From Oscheius tipulae (taxonomy: Eukaryota; Nematoda; Chromadorea; Rhabditida; Rhabditidae): a stretch of 64,000 nucleotides of DNA. The notes under the pieces are model-generated. The model was not told the DNA's origin. It saw nothing but the letters and a program-made list of their open reading frames with translations, and made no database searches. Made by a program: the position numbers and the translations under genes. Location: positions 4,154,001-4,218,000 of the forward strand of contig JASJZH010000001.1 of NCBI GenBank assembly GCA_037178975.1, read 5' to 3'. Below, one piece after another: positions 1 through 10,293 of this stretch. Within the stretch, counting starts at the first letter, position 1, and the number at the start of each line of letters is the position of its first letter.

Positions 1-137
1 TCAGGCCTATGATCTTCCCTCTTTCCCCCCTCTTTAGTCAAACAACCGTTGTTGCCCGGTCTTTTTATCCGTGTTGGAAGCAGATATGTGTTCCATTTTG
101 ACCCTGTTTTCTTGAAAATGAACTTGATTGTGTTATT

Positions 138-569
138 TCATTGTCGTTTTATCAAAGAACCAATTTGGAAAGCACTGGAGAGTAACAAAGGGAACGTGGT
201 CAGACCAAAGAGAATCCAAAAATGGTTAACGGGGTGCTGATCAACCACAAACTTCAAGAGGAAAAGATGGGCAATTAGGTGGAAAGACATGGAAAAAATG
301 GATTTCCCGATGGAGGGAAGAGATCGGAGCAGAAGAACCAGCTCCAGCACATTGGCCGCCATTGAAAGCGTCAGCAGTACAATAAATTCTAGGCGAGATT
401 CTTCAGAGATTTGGCTGACATGCTCTGGAAGCCCTGCCGTCAAATGTGTCTCCTGAAAACCCCCATTTTTTGGGTGATTTTGTAAACAAACTTGCTGAAA
501 ACAGATGACAAAAAGGAGGATTGTGTGTGACAGGATACAAAGGAAGGTACCTGTCAGTGTGTCAAGCAT
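138..569 (-). CDS. TMEM107: TMEM107-like ciliary transition-zone membrane protein
   Basis: Small protein (143 aa if unspliced) with four hydrophobic segments, the layout of TMEM107, a transition-zone protein of the MKS module that controls which proteins enter cilia. Residues near 3-24, 63-81, 91-107 and 117-133 are membrane-spanning in character. The loop before the second segment matches the extracellular loop of TMEM107. A 39-base stretch on the minus strand (453-491) begins GTTTGT and ends TTTTCAG; removing it keeps the frame and drops 13 residues that look unlike the family, so it is probably an intron (130 aa spliced). The start at 569 is the first ATG. Transcribed away from RPS26. Identification rests on the overall pattern and is moderately sure. 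Confidence 0.62.
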   Translation of the reverse strand: MLDTLTGTFLCILSHTILLFVICFQQVCLQNHPKNGGFQETHLTAGLPEHVSQISEESRLEFIVLLTLSMAANVLELVLLLRSLPSIGKSIFSMSFHLIAHLFLLKFVVDQHPVNHFWILFGLTTFPLLLSSAFQIGSLIKRQ

Positions 570-990
570 ATTTGGCTCTTTTCCGAGAGCTTATTTCTAT
601 GGCAACACCCACAACTCGACCACCCTCTGCTCTGTGGCTAAAAACCCGTAACTTCGCGCCATTATAAACTTGGTTAAAGGACTAACTTTTGACATGGGTC
701 CCGTCACGATTTGGGCATTTCTACAACCGTTCAACGTCAAGCCAACCTCAATTCTGCAAATCCTAAAATTTTTCGGTCTTTCAGCTCACGTTTTCGCTGT
801 TTTTCCACGTTATTTTGCTTGGAAACTGTTCTAAATTAAAGGGGGATGTGATGGGCAAGCTTCTAATGTTGGTAATCTGCTTAATTATCCGCTAAACTTT
901 AGCCGAGGCTGCTTTTTATCGATTCTCGCTGTATTTCTCGTTTCTTCCTCGCCAACTTTTTTTTAACCCTCACTCATATTGTATTTTTCA
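570..990. other. Intergenic region between TMEM107 (-) and RPS26 (+)
   Basis: Divergent upstream region of about 400 bases, presumably holding both promoters. I see no ORF, repeat or RNA gene in it. It ends in the acceptor-like TGTATTTTTCAG just before the RPS26 ATG. Confidence 0.6.
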
Positions 991-991
991 G
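981..991 (+). promoter_or_regulatory. Splice acceptor 9 bases before the RPS26 ATG (likely trans-splice site)
   Basis: GTATTTTTCAG is followed after eight bases by the ATG at 1000. A 3' splice site this close to the start is either the end of a 5'-UTR intron or, as usual for nematode ribosomal protein genes, the spliced-leader addition site. No matching donor is obvious upstream, which favours trans-splicing. Confidence 0.55.
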
Positions 992-999
992 GGTTAAAA

Positions 1000-1604
1000 A
1001 TGACCGTGAAGCGAAGAAATCACGGAAGGAACAAGAAGAACCGCGGACACTGCCGCTTTATCCGATGCACCAACTGTGGAAGATGCTGCCCGAAAGACAA
1101 GGCCATTAAGAAATTCGTAGTTCGTAACGTGAGTTGTTTTTGCAATAACGTAATCTTGTTTGCTTACAGATCGTCGAGGCTGCCGCTGTCAGAGATATTG
1201 GAGATGCCTCTGCTTATCCTCGTGAGTTCTTCATTTTTCTGGGATTTTCTATAAGGCTGGCTATTACTATAACTCCGAGGCTTGTAGCAGCAGCGCTGTG
1301 GCCTAATGACAAAGTGTATTTTTAGAACGGCACTGGACGTTTGTTTCGTTGAAACCTGTGATTTTGCTATCGAAACTCGTAACATAACTATTCGTCGTCA
1401 CGCCTTTCTTATTGTTTAATTTTTTTTTCAGAGTATGCTCTTCCCAAGCTGTACCACAAGCTCCACTACTGCGTCGCCTGTGCCATCCACAGCAAGGTCG
1501 TTCGTAACAGAAGCCGTGAAGCTCGTAAGGACCGTAATCCTCCTCCCCGCTTCGGCCAGCGTACGGCCCAGGCTGCCCGCCCTGGAGCCGGACCCCGTCC
1601 TTAA
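1000..1604 (+). CDS. rps-26: 40S ribosomal protein S26 (eS26)
   Basis: Exons 1000-1128, 1170-1221 and 1432-1604 join to 117 aa, the usual eS26 length. The protein starts [17 protein letters not shown] and has the family's CxxC...CxxC-type zinc-binding cysteines ([13 protein letters not shown]) and a basic, proline/arginine-rich tail ending GPRP. eS26 lies in the small subunit at the mRNA exit channel. Intron 1 is 41 bases and intron 2 is 210 bases, long for this window. The stop is only 87 bases from the stop of the GPCR gene on the other strand, so the two 3' UTRs probably overlap. Identification is certain. Confidence 0.97.
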
Positions 1605-1691
1605 ACACTTGTTATTGTTGAAAACGGAGATAAATCTGTTTATTACGGAAGAAATTTACTAAGAATTGAGACTCTTCAAAAGTAAGTGATT

Positions 1692-4600
1692 TTATACTCG
1701 TACGCTCGAATGATTAGACTCCAATTGGAGCTTGTAAGTACTAAGGTAGACGTTGTGAGGTGCTGATTCGACAGTCAAATCGCTTTTCTCGTCTTCTTCA
1801 ATCCGTTTAGACTGCGGTGAACAGTTCTGTATGGATATTCGTCGATTTTTGCCAGTCTTGTCACTCCACTTCTTTCCTCCTCTCTTCTTACTGATATGAG
1901 GATTATCTTGATAGAGATTCTTCAACTTGTACATCCGGAGCTGTGTGTATACCCGTTTCAGCTCCGCCTTAAATGCCTCTTTTGCGTGTCTTGTTCTCAC
2001 TCGACAAACCCTAATGTCTTCTGGGTTCATGTCAATGATGGGAACTTCTGCGAAGTCGATGGTCCCGTTGAGGATGTTATCTCGCAGCTTGGCCAAGGAA
2101 GGATGTGCCCGCCCCGAATGACCTGCCAGAGTCATCGATCTTCTGGTCGTATCACCTGCTGTCTAAATGAGAAGTATGCAGTCATTTCAGAGACCGATTT
2201 ACCAAATAGAACTTCGGAGCGATGATGATGACGATATTGACGGATACTGTTAGCTGGAGCTGCACGAAAGAAATTGTGAAGAGTGTATCACTGCTGCCGG
2301 AGTTTCTCATCCAGTATCTGAACTAGGCCTGTTTTATTTCTCTTTATTTGACTGACCGAATGAGATTGGCGATGAAGGTGATGACAGCTTCAAGACAGAC
2401 AGCCACCGTAAACTGCCATCGTTCCAGCCAGTCGCTGTTTCTGGCCTTGTAGCACAGACGCATGCCGTAGCTGAGGAAGAAGACCTCGTAACCATGCCAA
2501 ATGAAATGCCATCCCTGCATTCGACATTGTGGCCACGCTGTGCCCCACAGTCCCGCATCACCCCAGGATCCGACTGTCCAGGCTAGCAGACCTAAATTTT
2601 GTCGTCAAGGCATGTCAATCCAATTCAATTACCGGTCACAGTCAGGGCGAGCATTCCTGCCAGCCACTTGAGCATATCCTTCTCCCTAACTGAGACATGT
2701 TGGGCCTTCCGGACCCGGTATTCTTGCAGATTCCTGTAAATTGTTTCTACTACCGGCTTGTCCTACACATTGGAAACATTTTTCATCGAACTAAGCATAT
2801 AAAAGGTTTGAATATGAGAGATAGACTAACTTCTTTCTTTCAATTTTGGGCCCTGCCCGGTAAAAAATATTTACGAAACTTGATAGTAACTATAAATACG
2901 ACTTTCTAGACATTCAAAAATCCTTTTCCACCTGACCAAAAGTTGTCAGTCAAAGTCACAGCTCGTCTTCGCCCTAGAATCGATGTTGCGCGTAAGTGAA
3001 TCAGCGCTCTTCTGATGTTTTGGGCCCTTCATAAGTATTGGGCATTACTTTGTGATACAGCCCAAAATAGGGCAGTTTTCCTGCAGCCGTGCCTCGTTTT
3101 TATCGGCCCGGAGTCGCTTTGTTTTCAGGGAGAGAGAATGTGTCAGCGCAGAAGAGAGATGGACTGTTGTTCCCTGAGGGGCCGCTGCTCCGAGTCGGCT
3201 ACTTCCTCAACCCAAACAAACCTGTAGATTTTCAAGACAATACTGCCATAGAAGATAGAGAAGCCAATCTGTCGAAGCCAGACAGCTAGACAACATCCCA
3301 TGGCAGGTGAGGAGAGCCAATCCAGAAGGAGCTGGAACAATTGTTTGGGTGATTAAGCGATCGTAATGAGCCTGTCAGATGCTCGGGGTGTAAAAAAATA
3401 AGAAAGGCTGGTAATTCATGAGGGTCAGCTGTTCTTGTAAGATATAAACTCACAATGGAGTAGAGGATAGATGCTCCCACGAGGAATAGTTCCATCAGAG
3501 CCCATCCTCGGGCCTCGTTCTGTCGTCGTCGTTCACGCCAGATTATGGGGATGAGGACGAGACAGGTCAGCGCACAGATGGCATTGAACAGCATAAGCAT
3601 GTTGCGACCTACAACATGGGATTATTTCTTTTTAGTGGTTAGGATGGAATACTCTATCAATAACCTGTGTTAGCTTGACTAAATATGGAAGGATCAACGA
3701 ATAAGTAAACAGATTTGGGCATCTCGACTCACCTCTCTCGATATCCGTCCTGCAAGTGCTGTCGTCGCTCTCGCTGCAGCACTGTTTGGCCAGGACTCGG
3801 AGTCCAGAATGTACTGACCATGAACACTGAAATTGAGGGGGTCGTCTCTTTCATTAGAGCCAAATGTCACCGGCACGTAATCGCCGTCTCGATCATCTCA
3901 AAATTGCCCCGGCAAGCGTAAACATTTGTGAAGAAGGTCTTGATAAAAAAAGAAGGGTAGGTAGGGAATCCGACGAAACTGAACTAATTGGCAGAATTAT
4001 GATCCGTGGGAGCGTAATTGGAGCACTCTCCGAGTGTTATTGGACAGTTGAATATGTTCGCTGCGGGATGTTCTTTAAGTCTAACGACTACTGGGTACAT
4101 TCTCACTCTCTTGATCCCTACCCTCCAGTTAAGAAGAGAAATCTCTGTGCCCCGGGGCAAACAAACGGCCTCTCAGGCCCGCAATATCTGGCCCTTCATC
4201 AATAATTCCCCCCTGTTCGGGCGACTGCGTCCCGAGCCACACTCGAATACACTCGTTCCGCATAAACACTCATGTCTGCACCCGTCTTTTTTTTGAATGG
4301 GTAGAAAATTACAACATCACACTAAAAGGGTGCCAAGATTTCGGGTGCTTCCGGGGAGTATCAACACTTGAAAAAGCGGGGAGGTCACGGGATTGGAGCA
4401 CTGGTGCAAAGAGCGGAAGTGAAGGACATGAGCAACGTATCTTCTCCGGAGTATAGTTTGAATTCTTTCGCTGCGAGATATGTTGAATAATGAGCCATTC
4501 AAGAAGAAGTTTCAAAACCCTGTTGGCTGAGTATTAACTGTGACTATTGATCCAGTAACGAAGAATGGTTACAAATGTTTGTCTGAACTATCATAAGGTG

Positions 4601-5893
4601 TACTCTCTTTTACCAGCATTAGATAGCATTAGATCAGCCTATTCTTTTTCGAACCAGTTTTCAAATAATACAGGTCGCGTAACAAAAAAGTGGAAAGTCT
4701 TGACTCTAAAGAACCTTCAAGGGACAATAAGGAAACCCAATACCCGCTCTCTCCTTTGTCGTTAGACTGTCGGATCAACGCAAAGAGAAGAGCAATTTTT
4801 GCCAATCTCATCTCTCTTTCTACGAAATCTCATTAGCGCCCCCCGAATTCCTAGGGTCCGTGAATAAAGACGCTACGTGATTTCATTTTTGAAGGCTTAC
4901 CTTCGTGTTGCAGCTGGACTTTTTGCACAGGTCGATCTCGTAGTCGAGGCGGAGTATCAAGTATCCAGCTCGTTGAGGCGGAGTATCAAGCTGTTTGGTA
5001 GGATGCACAATGGTCGGAACCCATCGTCCCATGTTCTGAAAACAATTTTTTTAGAAGTTTTCTCTCAGATCAACTCACAATTTTGTCATCCTCACAGAGG
5101 TATTGTAGCGCATAGACAGGGCCTGTGCCATTCAGTCGAAACGGGGGCTCTTGGCTGATTGTACAGTTTTCGACCAAGGAGGTTTGGAAGTCCTGCAAAG
5201 AGCAAGGTTCGTATATTTTTGGAAACTTCATAAAACCCTAATCCAATAAATGTAAACTTAACACAGATACTGAGACTCAACTAAAACGCAAAGTTGCGAT
5301 AGTACACAGCTGGATTGGACCTCGATATTTCAAGACTTGTTCATAGGATAACCTTTTCTACCTTTTCGATGTACTACATCTACATGTTTGATCAGGGCCA
5401 CAACTTTGAGAAGATCGAAAAAGTGAAAGTACCAGTTCTTGGGAGACCTAAAAGTGGATTTACCATCTCTTGAACTGAGATCTCTTTTAGCCTCACGCTT
5501 TCAGTTTTTATAAAAATGTATTAAACTTTGGAGAACATGGTTTAATCTTCAAATCAGAAAGGCCTCGAAGAATGTGAATCGGTGCCAATTATTGGTCTGT
5601 TATTGACAGCGATTCGTCAACAATTCGCGCCAATTTGGGACAGTCTCCTACTGTATTCAGGGGCACAAAAAAGAGAGACAAACCTTTGGATGATGGGCAA
5701 AGAATTGGACGAGCTGCAACAAACGTGGGTAATTGTCGACAACTGTCGGCAGGATAAGATGTTCGGCAGGGACGACATAATTGCACTCTTTTGGATTGTC
5801 AAGATCACTGAGCAGGGTGATTAGAGGCGGTATGGAGCCAGCTGGACCGACACTGGCTCCGGCTTGCTGCAGAAGCAGAAAGAGCCAGACCAT
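1692..5893 (-). CDS. Class C orphan GPCR of the GPR158/GPR179 family
   Basis: Exons (minus strand order) 5684-5893, 5079-5192, 4901-5035, 3733-3826, 3454-3608, 3222-3331, 2633-2733, 2357-2591, 2203-2317 and 1692-2162 join in frame to about 579 aa. A signal peptide (MVWLFLLLQQ...) is followed by a cysteine-bearing ectodomain. Seven membrane segments follow, with the class C landmarks LRQIGFSIFYGSIVLKIYR (TM3), an aromatic TM6 region, and a TM7 ending APKFYL. After TM7 comes the GPR158-type cytoplasmic helix with PEDIR, LKRVYTQLRMYK and NPHISKKR. GPR158 relatives act as glycine-sensing or orphan receptors that recruit RGS proteins. The 1,074-base intron 3827-4900 may hide another exon, and the exon at 3733-3826 is the least sure. 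The ectodomain is shorter than in vertebrates. Confidence 0.85.
4946..4990. repeat. 16-bp direct repeat inside a GPCR exon
   Basis: GAGGCGGAGTATCAAG occurs at 4946-4961 and again at 4975-4990, 29 bases apart, inside the coding exon 4901-5035. The copies are read in different frames, so the repeat is at DNA level and not a protein repeat. It may be a recent small duplication. Confidence 0.8.
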
Positions 5894-7021
5894 GAGCGGG
5901 ACGAGAATCCCCTCTCAGAGCGGACTGGACCTCTCGCCCAATCAATGGGCTGACTAGGCCGTTGAGGGGCGGAGTTCTCTCTCCTCTCACCCCGTGCTGA
6001 ACCCCGGCAATTAGAAAAGGGACCATGAGCGACGAGAGTTACGTGAATCTGATGGGATGTCTCTCCTCTTTTCAAGAACAACCTTTGTGGTCTTTTGATA
6101 GTCGTGGGATGGAAGGATTAGGATCTTTTCGAACTTTCCCTTATGCTGTCAGAGCTCATATGGTTTCGAAGAATAATGGTGTGAATCTATTAGATAATGA
6201 TATAGAGGCGTGTGATTGAAGATCTGAGATGAGACACGGGGAGCGAGATTCAATGGCAGGAAGAGCTTACAGAGGTCAGAACAAGAACAAATTACAGTAA
6301 GAAGTTGTCTCTAGCAAATCTAATTGAATGAAAAGAGAGAAAGTATAGGATAAGTTCTGAGGGTAGAAGTTTCGAGAACAGACGGAACGGTATGAGATCA
6401 AGTTTGGGAACAAGATACTGGGGTTGGAAAAAGAATGAGGGTAGAAAACAGAAAAGAAACAGATCAAGTAAGGATGAGTCACGTGAACAAGGTCTCGATC
6501 GATCAAACCTAGCTTATTTAATCTTGTTATGCCTCTGTCCACAAGCAAATGTTAAGGAAGAGCTTCTCCAAGCCGAAAGACACTATCTAAGCCACGATGG
6601 TTTCTGTGGCGAACTCAGTCTGTTTGCTTGTTTGTTTATCCGTGGCCACAAAACAGAAGCAAGCCTTGTCCAGTAATTTGGCGTTCAGAAACATTGCCTA
6701 AACTGATTGACATGTAAGACAACTTTGGGTGCGCTCTAGAACTTGGTTTATGTCCCAATGAAGCTACATGAAATCTTTTGTTACTACGAAGCGGCGTAGC
6801 CGTCGATTCAAACTGAAGGCAAAAGGACGGCTGGTACTATTTCTAAAAAAGAAAATTGGTGGTCTGCAATATCCTCTTTAACTTGGTAGAAGACACAAAT
6901 TCTAAAAACCGCAGTCTACCAACCGATAATTGACCCATCGAATGAAACAAATGAAAGCATGGGTAACTTTATCGTATGGGCGAAGTGAACATAAACCCGA
7001 TATAAACCAATTTCTAATAAA
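5894..7021. other. Intergenic region upstream of the GPCR gene
   Basis: About 1.1 kb between the GPCR start and the 3' end of the quinone reductase gene, both on the minus strand. Only short unconnected ORFs are present, with no recognisable protein, RNA or repeat. It probably holds the GPCR promoter. Confidence 0.5.
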
Positions 7022-8528
7022 TCAAACCGCCACAACCAGATTGCCCAAAGCTCCGTACGACTGCATGATGTCGACATGAGCCTGTTGGAGTTGCTCCAGA
7101 CTGTATTCTCTTTGGACGACTGGTCGGAACTTGGTTTCGGAGAAGAGTTGATTGACTTTTTGAGCCATCTTATAGTATTCTTCTTGTGTACTGTGACCCA
7201 GACTGACACCTGAACAGGTAGGCGTTAGAAAAGCTCGTGGCTCAGTCACCATAGATCGAAGTCTCCAAAGTCATTAGAGCCCTGGCGTTGATGGTAGTCT
7301 CGCCACGGTTTCCGACGATGCAAATGCGACCGTTTTTAGCCAATAGGCTAAGATCAGTCTCCAAGTTGATATGGGCTGCCATTTCGACGATGAGGTCGAA
7401 ACCTAAACAACTCTCTTGTTCACTGTGATCCCATAACAGTAATCTGGAGATAGAAGGTAACTCGCCAATGCGCATCGATGCAAAAAAAACAGGCCCATGA
7501 GGAAGAGTTAGTGCAACAAGGGCAGAAAGTTTTAGCAGAACAAACTTATCTGTTGTATTTTCTGTTTTTATCTTCTCGACATAGAGACTGTCCCGATGGT
7601 TGTAGACTCTAATCGCTCCATTCCTTTGAACATTTTCGCAGCCTTCGTGAGTACCGGCCGTTCCAACGACGTCGTATCCTTTCCATGTGGCTAGCTGGAC
7701 GGCAGCCAGCCCAACACCACCAGATGCTCCGTGGATTAGAATCTTTGAGGCTGGTTTCAAGGCACACTTCATAAAGATAGCCCTATAGGCGGTGAGATAC
7801 GGGACTCCAATGGCAGCACCTTCGGCGAAGGTGACTTCTGGAAGGTGGAGATAACAAAACGCAGCAGGCAGTTTTTTTTTCGCTTCCCTTATAGTTCCGA
7901 TAAGACTCTCAGTTGTATTTAACACTTCCCGCGCGAGCTACAATTCCAAGTCAATACGCAATTTTGTGTGTAATACATTTTTGGCGCGCGAACAGAGCCC
8001 TCTTTTACATTTTCTTCTCTTTTTTCCATTTTTTAACTCTTTTTATCTCCTATTTTGCCTGCAAGCCCTCTAAATCTTTGTGCGCGCGAGAGCCGACAGC
8101 AACAACAGACCTTCTGGCAGTGGAAAAACCCTCGTTGAAAGCGTGTACTCAGCGGCACTTCCATTTGCTTCGGCGAGAAACCAAACTCTGTCGCCTTTTC
8201 TCACATGTTCAACAGCTTCCCCAACCTAAAACTTCTACTTCTTTTTTGAAACCGTTTTGCTCTCACTTCTTCAACGATACCAGATCCGTCCCGGCCTGGG
8301 ATATATGGTAGGCTTGGAAGTACTCCATAGGCTCCGGAACGAATGTAGGTATCGACCGGATTGATTCCTGCTGCCTTCACTTTGATCAGAACCTAAAAAA
8401 ACGATCTGCTTGCCTGGGTTTTCCGTTTTCTTTACCTGCTGAGCTTTCATAACTTTTGGCAATTCCCAGTTCGCAACCGTTTGGATATTTTCCGGAGCTC
8501 CAAAGCAGCGAACAACGGCTGCTCTCAT
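7022..8528 (-). CDS. CRYZ: Zeta-crystallin-type quinone oxidoreductase (NADPH:quinone reductase)
   Basis: Exons 8436-8528, 8267-8392, 8111-8225, 7546-7837, 7250-7422 and 7022-7209 join to 328 aa (human CRYZ has 329). It is a medium-chain dehydrogenase/reductase of the zinc-free quinone reductase group, reducing quinones with NADPH in the cytosol. Family motifs are [13 protein letters not shown] and GRDGSG in the N-terminal fold. The nucleotide-binding motif [14 protein letters not shown] lies near residue 150, and the C-terminal [10 protein letters not shown] helix follows. I start at [10 protein letters not shown] (8528), the conserved family start; an in-frame ATG lies seven codons upstream at 8549. 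The acceptor of exon 7250-7422 was set to keep frame and adds six residues not usual in the family. Confidence 0.92.
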
Positions 8529-8594
8529 GTTCTTGACTGAATTTTTCACTTTTTAGCGTTCCACTTTCGCTTTGGTACCAGAACTTTTGATAAA

Positions 8595-8602
8595 TAAAAT
8601 TG
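8595..8602. repeat. Left target-site duplication TAAAATTG of the MITE
   Basis: Exact 8-bp match to 9006-9013 on the other side of the element. It marks the insertion boundary. Confidence 0.88.
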
Positions 8603-9005
8603 GGTAATAGTTCGGCAGGCTCCCCCCTTCAAGTCAAAAATTACGGTAGTTGCCCCCCTTCGTCTAAAATCGTGTTTTTCTCATAAAATTTATTAATTTT
8701 TCCAGTTTCTAACTGCGTTTATCAAATCCAGCGTGCAAAAAAAACCCTTTAGAACATGCAAAACGTCATAAATATCAGGGAAATCAGAGAACTGTAAGTT
8801 TGAGACAAACCTCGAATAACTCGTTCTTTTCCGTAGTTTTTTCACTTTTCTTACATTCTAGGGGGTTTTTTTACACGCTGGATTCGGTAAAAGCCGTCAA
8901 AAACTGAAAAAGTTGGTAAATTTCATCAGAAAAACCTATTCTGAGCGATATTGTAAAAGCGCGCCAAAAATTTAAACGAAAGGGGGCGCCTGCCGAACTA
9001 TTACC
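8603..9005. mobile_element. 403-bp fold-back MITE with 8-bp target-site duplication
   Basis: The ends are inverted copies: GGTAATAGTTCGGCAGGC on the left and its complement on the right. They are flanked by identical 8-bp sequences TAAAATTG (8595-8602 and 9006-9013). The inverted symmetry continues inward: AAATCCAGCGTG near 8722 pairs with CACGCTGGATT near 8876. The whole element is thus an imperfect palindrome able to form a long hairpin. It has no coding capacity. An 8-bp duplication is typical of hAT and some other cut-and-paste families; the ends do not look like standard hAT ends, so the superfamily is open. It lies between the divergent CRYZ and UBE2V genes and may affect both promoters. 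Confidence 0.92.
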
Positions 9006-9013
9006 TAAAATTG
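9006..9013. repeat. Right target-site duplication TAAAATTG of the MITE
   Basis: Exact 8-bp match to 8595-8602. An undamaged duplication suggests a fairly recent insertion. Confidence 0.88.
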
Positions 9014-9454
9014 CAAACACTCATTATTTCACATTTCTTCTTTTAGATCAATTACCGCTGTTATAAAAGCAAAACTGTTAGCAAATAATGACAAAAAAAG
9101 TTTATATCAATGCCAATTTACTCGAAAAGGGCCACCGATTTCAGTATTTTCGCTCTAGGTCAGGCGAGGCGGCCACCCTCCGCTCGCCACGGAAAGGAAT
9201 CAGCTGTGGTCGATTTTTCATACAAAAATATCGTGCTCTTTGGTAATCCTTCACCATTTAAATTTCCTCAGCGGCTGAATTTAACCGACAATGCTGGTAA
9301 CATGCCCAATTGGGAGCCATCCATAAAGGGAGTAGTTATGTTTTGTGTACATTCAAAATTTCTTTTTTATTCTTACGTATGGTTCTTCCATTTTTTATTT
9401 CATTATAAAAATGCAACTTTCAGGTTGTAGCTGTATTTCTAGTCAAGGATTGCC

Positions 9455-10000
9455 ATGGGTTCGTTTCCTTCAACGTTTTTTGTTATCACCTCTTTTTTCA
9501 GTTGATGTGCCGAGAAATTTTCGTTTACTCGAAGAATTAGAAGACGGCCAGAAGGGCAAAGGCGACGGAAACATCTCGTGGGGCCTGGAAGACGACTCGG
9601 ACATGACTCTTACCCGATGGACAGGAACCATCATCGGACCTCCTAGGGTCAGTTCTTTCTCTTGATTTTCGTAAAAGTTGCTTCCTTTAGACCCCGTACG
9701 AATCGCGTATCTATAATCTTCGGATCGAATGTGGCCCGAATTACCCGAGAGAGCCACCGACTGTCCGCTTCACCACACGAATTCACATGAATGGTGTCAA
9801 TCAGAGCAACGGCGTGGTTAGTAATTGCTCTCCTATCATCATATACTTGAATTAAGATCGACAAGCGCAATATTGGGACTCTGCGCGGTTGGAATGGAAG
9901 CTATCTGATCAAAAACGTGCTGGAAGACATCCGCAAAAACATGATGACGGCCAAGGAGAATATGAAGTTGTCACAGCCATCGGAGGGAGTCACCTTCTAA
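9455..10000 (+). CDS. uev-1: Ubiquitin-conjugating enzyme variant UEV (UBE2V1/Mms2 type)
   Basis: Exons 9455-9458, 9502-9647, 9691-9816 and 9857-10000 give 139 aa, close to the family length. UEV proteins keep the E2 fold but lack the catalytic cysteine. They pair with UBC13 to build K63-linked ubiquitin chains in DNA-damage tolerance and signalling. Hallmarks seen: [34 protein letters not shown], the IIGPPR loop and the [11 protein letters not shown] segment; no cysteine sits at the active-site position. The first coding exon is only four bases (ATG plus G), chosen because it gives [11 protein letters not shown] with good splice sites. An acceptor CAACTTTCAG at 9423 lies 31 bases before the ATG, as for trans-splicing. 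First gene of a five-gene same-strand run. Confidence 0.93.
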
Positions 10001-10293
10001 GAGAAGCTTTCAAAGAGACAGCTATAACTCCGAGTTTCTGTCCGGTTTTTACTATTCCGCGTGTTTCTCCCCCTACGAATCCCCTTCTTGTTTTCATACA
10101 GCCGATAACGAAAGAGTAGATCGTCTTAAGCTAGCCTTCTCATCAACATTTACCGGTTTCCCACTTTTGTTTGCTATTTTAAATTGTCTATTAAATATTC
10201 TCTCGGATGCTGGCTTTTTTCTTGGCTTGTTGGTTGACATTCCACCGTTTACACGTCCCTCAAATTCCGGTGCTTTCGAAACAAGGTTTCTAG

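Noticed and set aside
9110-9430. 106-codon plus ORF upstream of UBE2V
   Set aside because: It crosses the leader region and the acceptor at 9423 of UBE2V; composition and lack of domains suggest chance.
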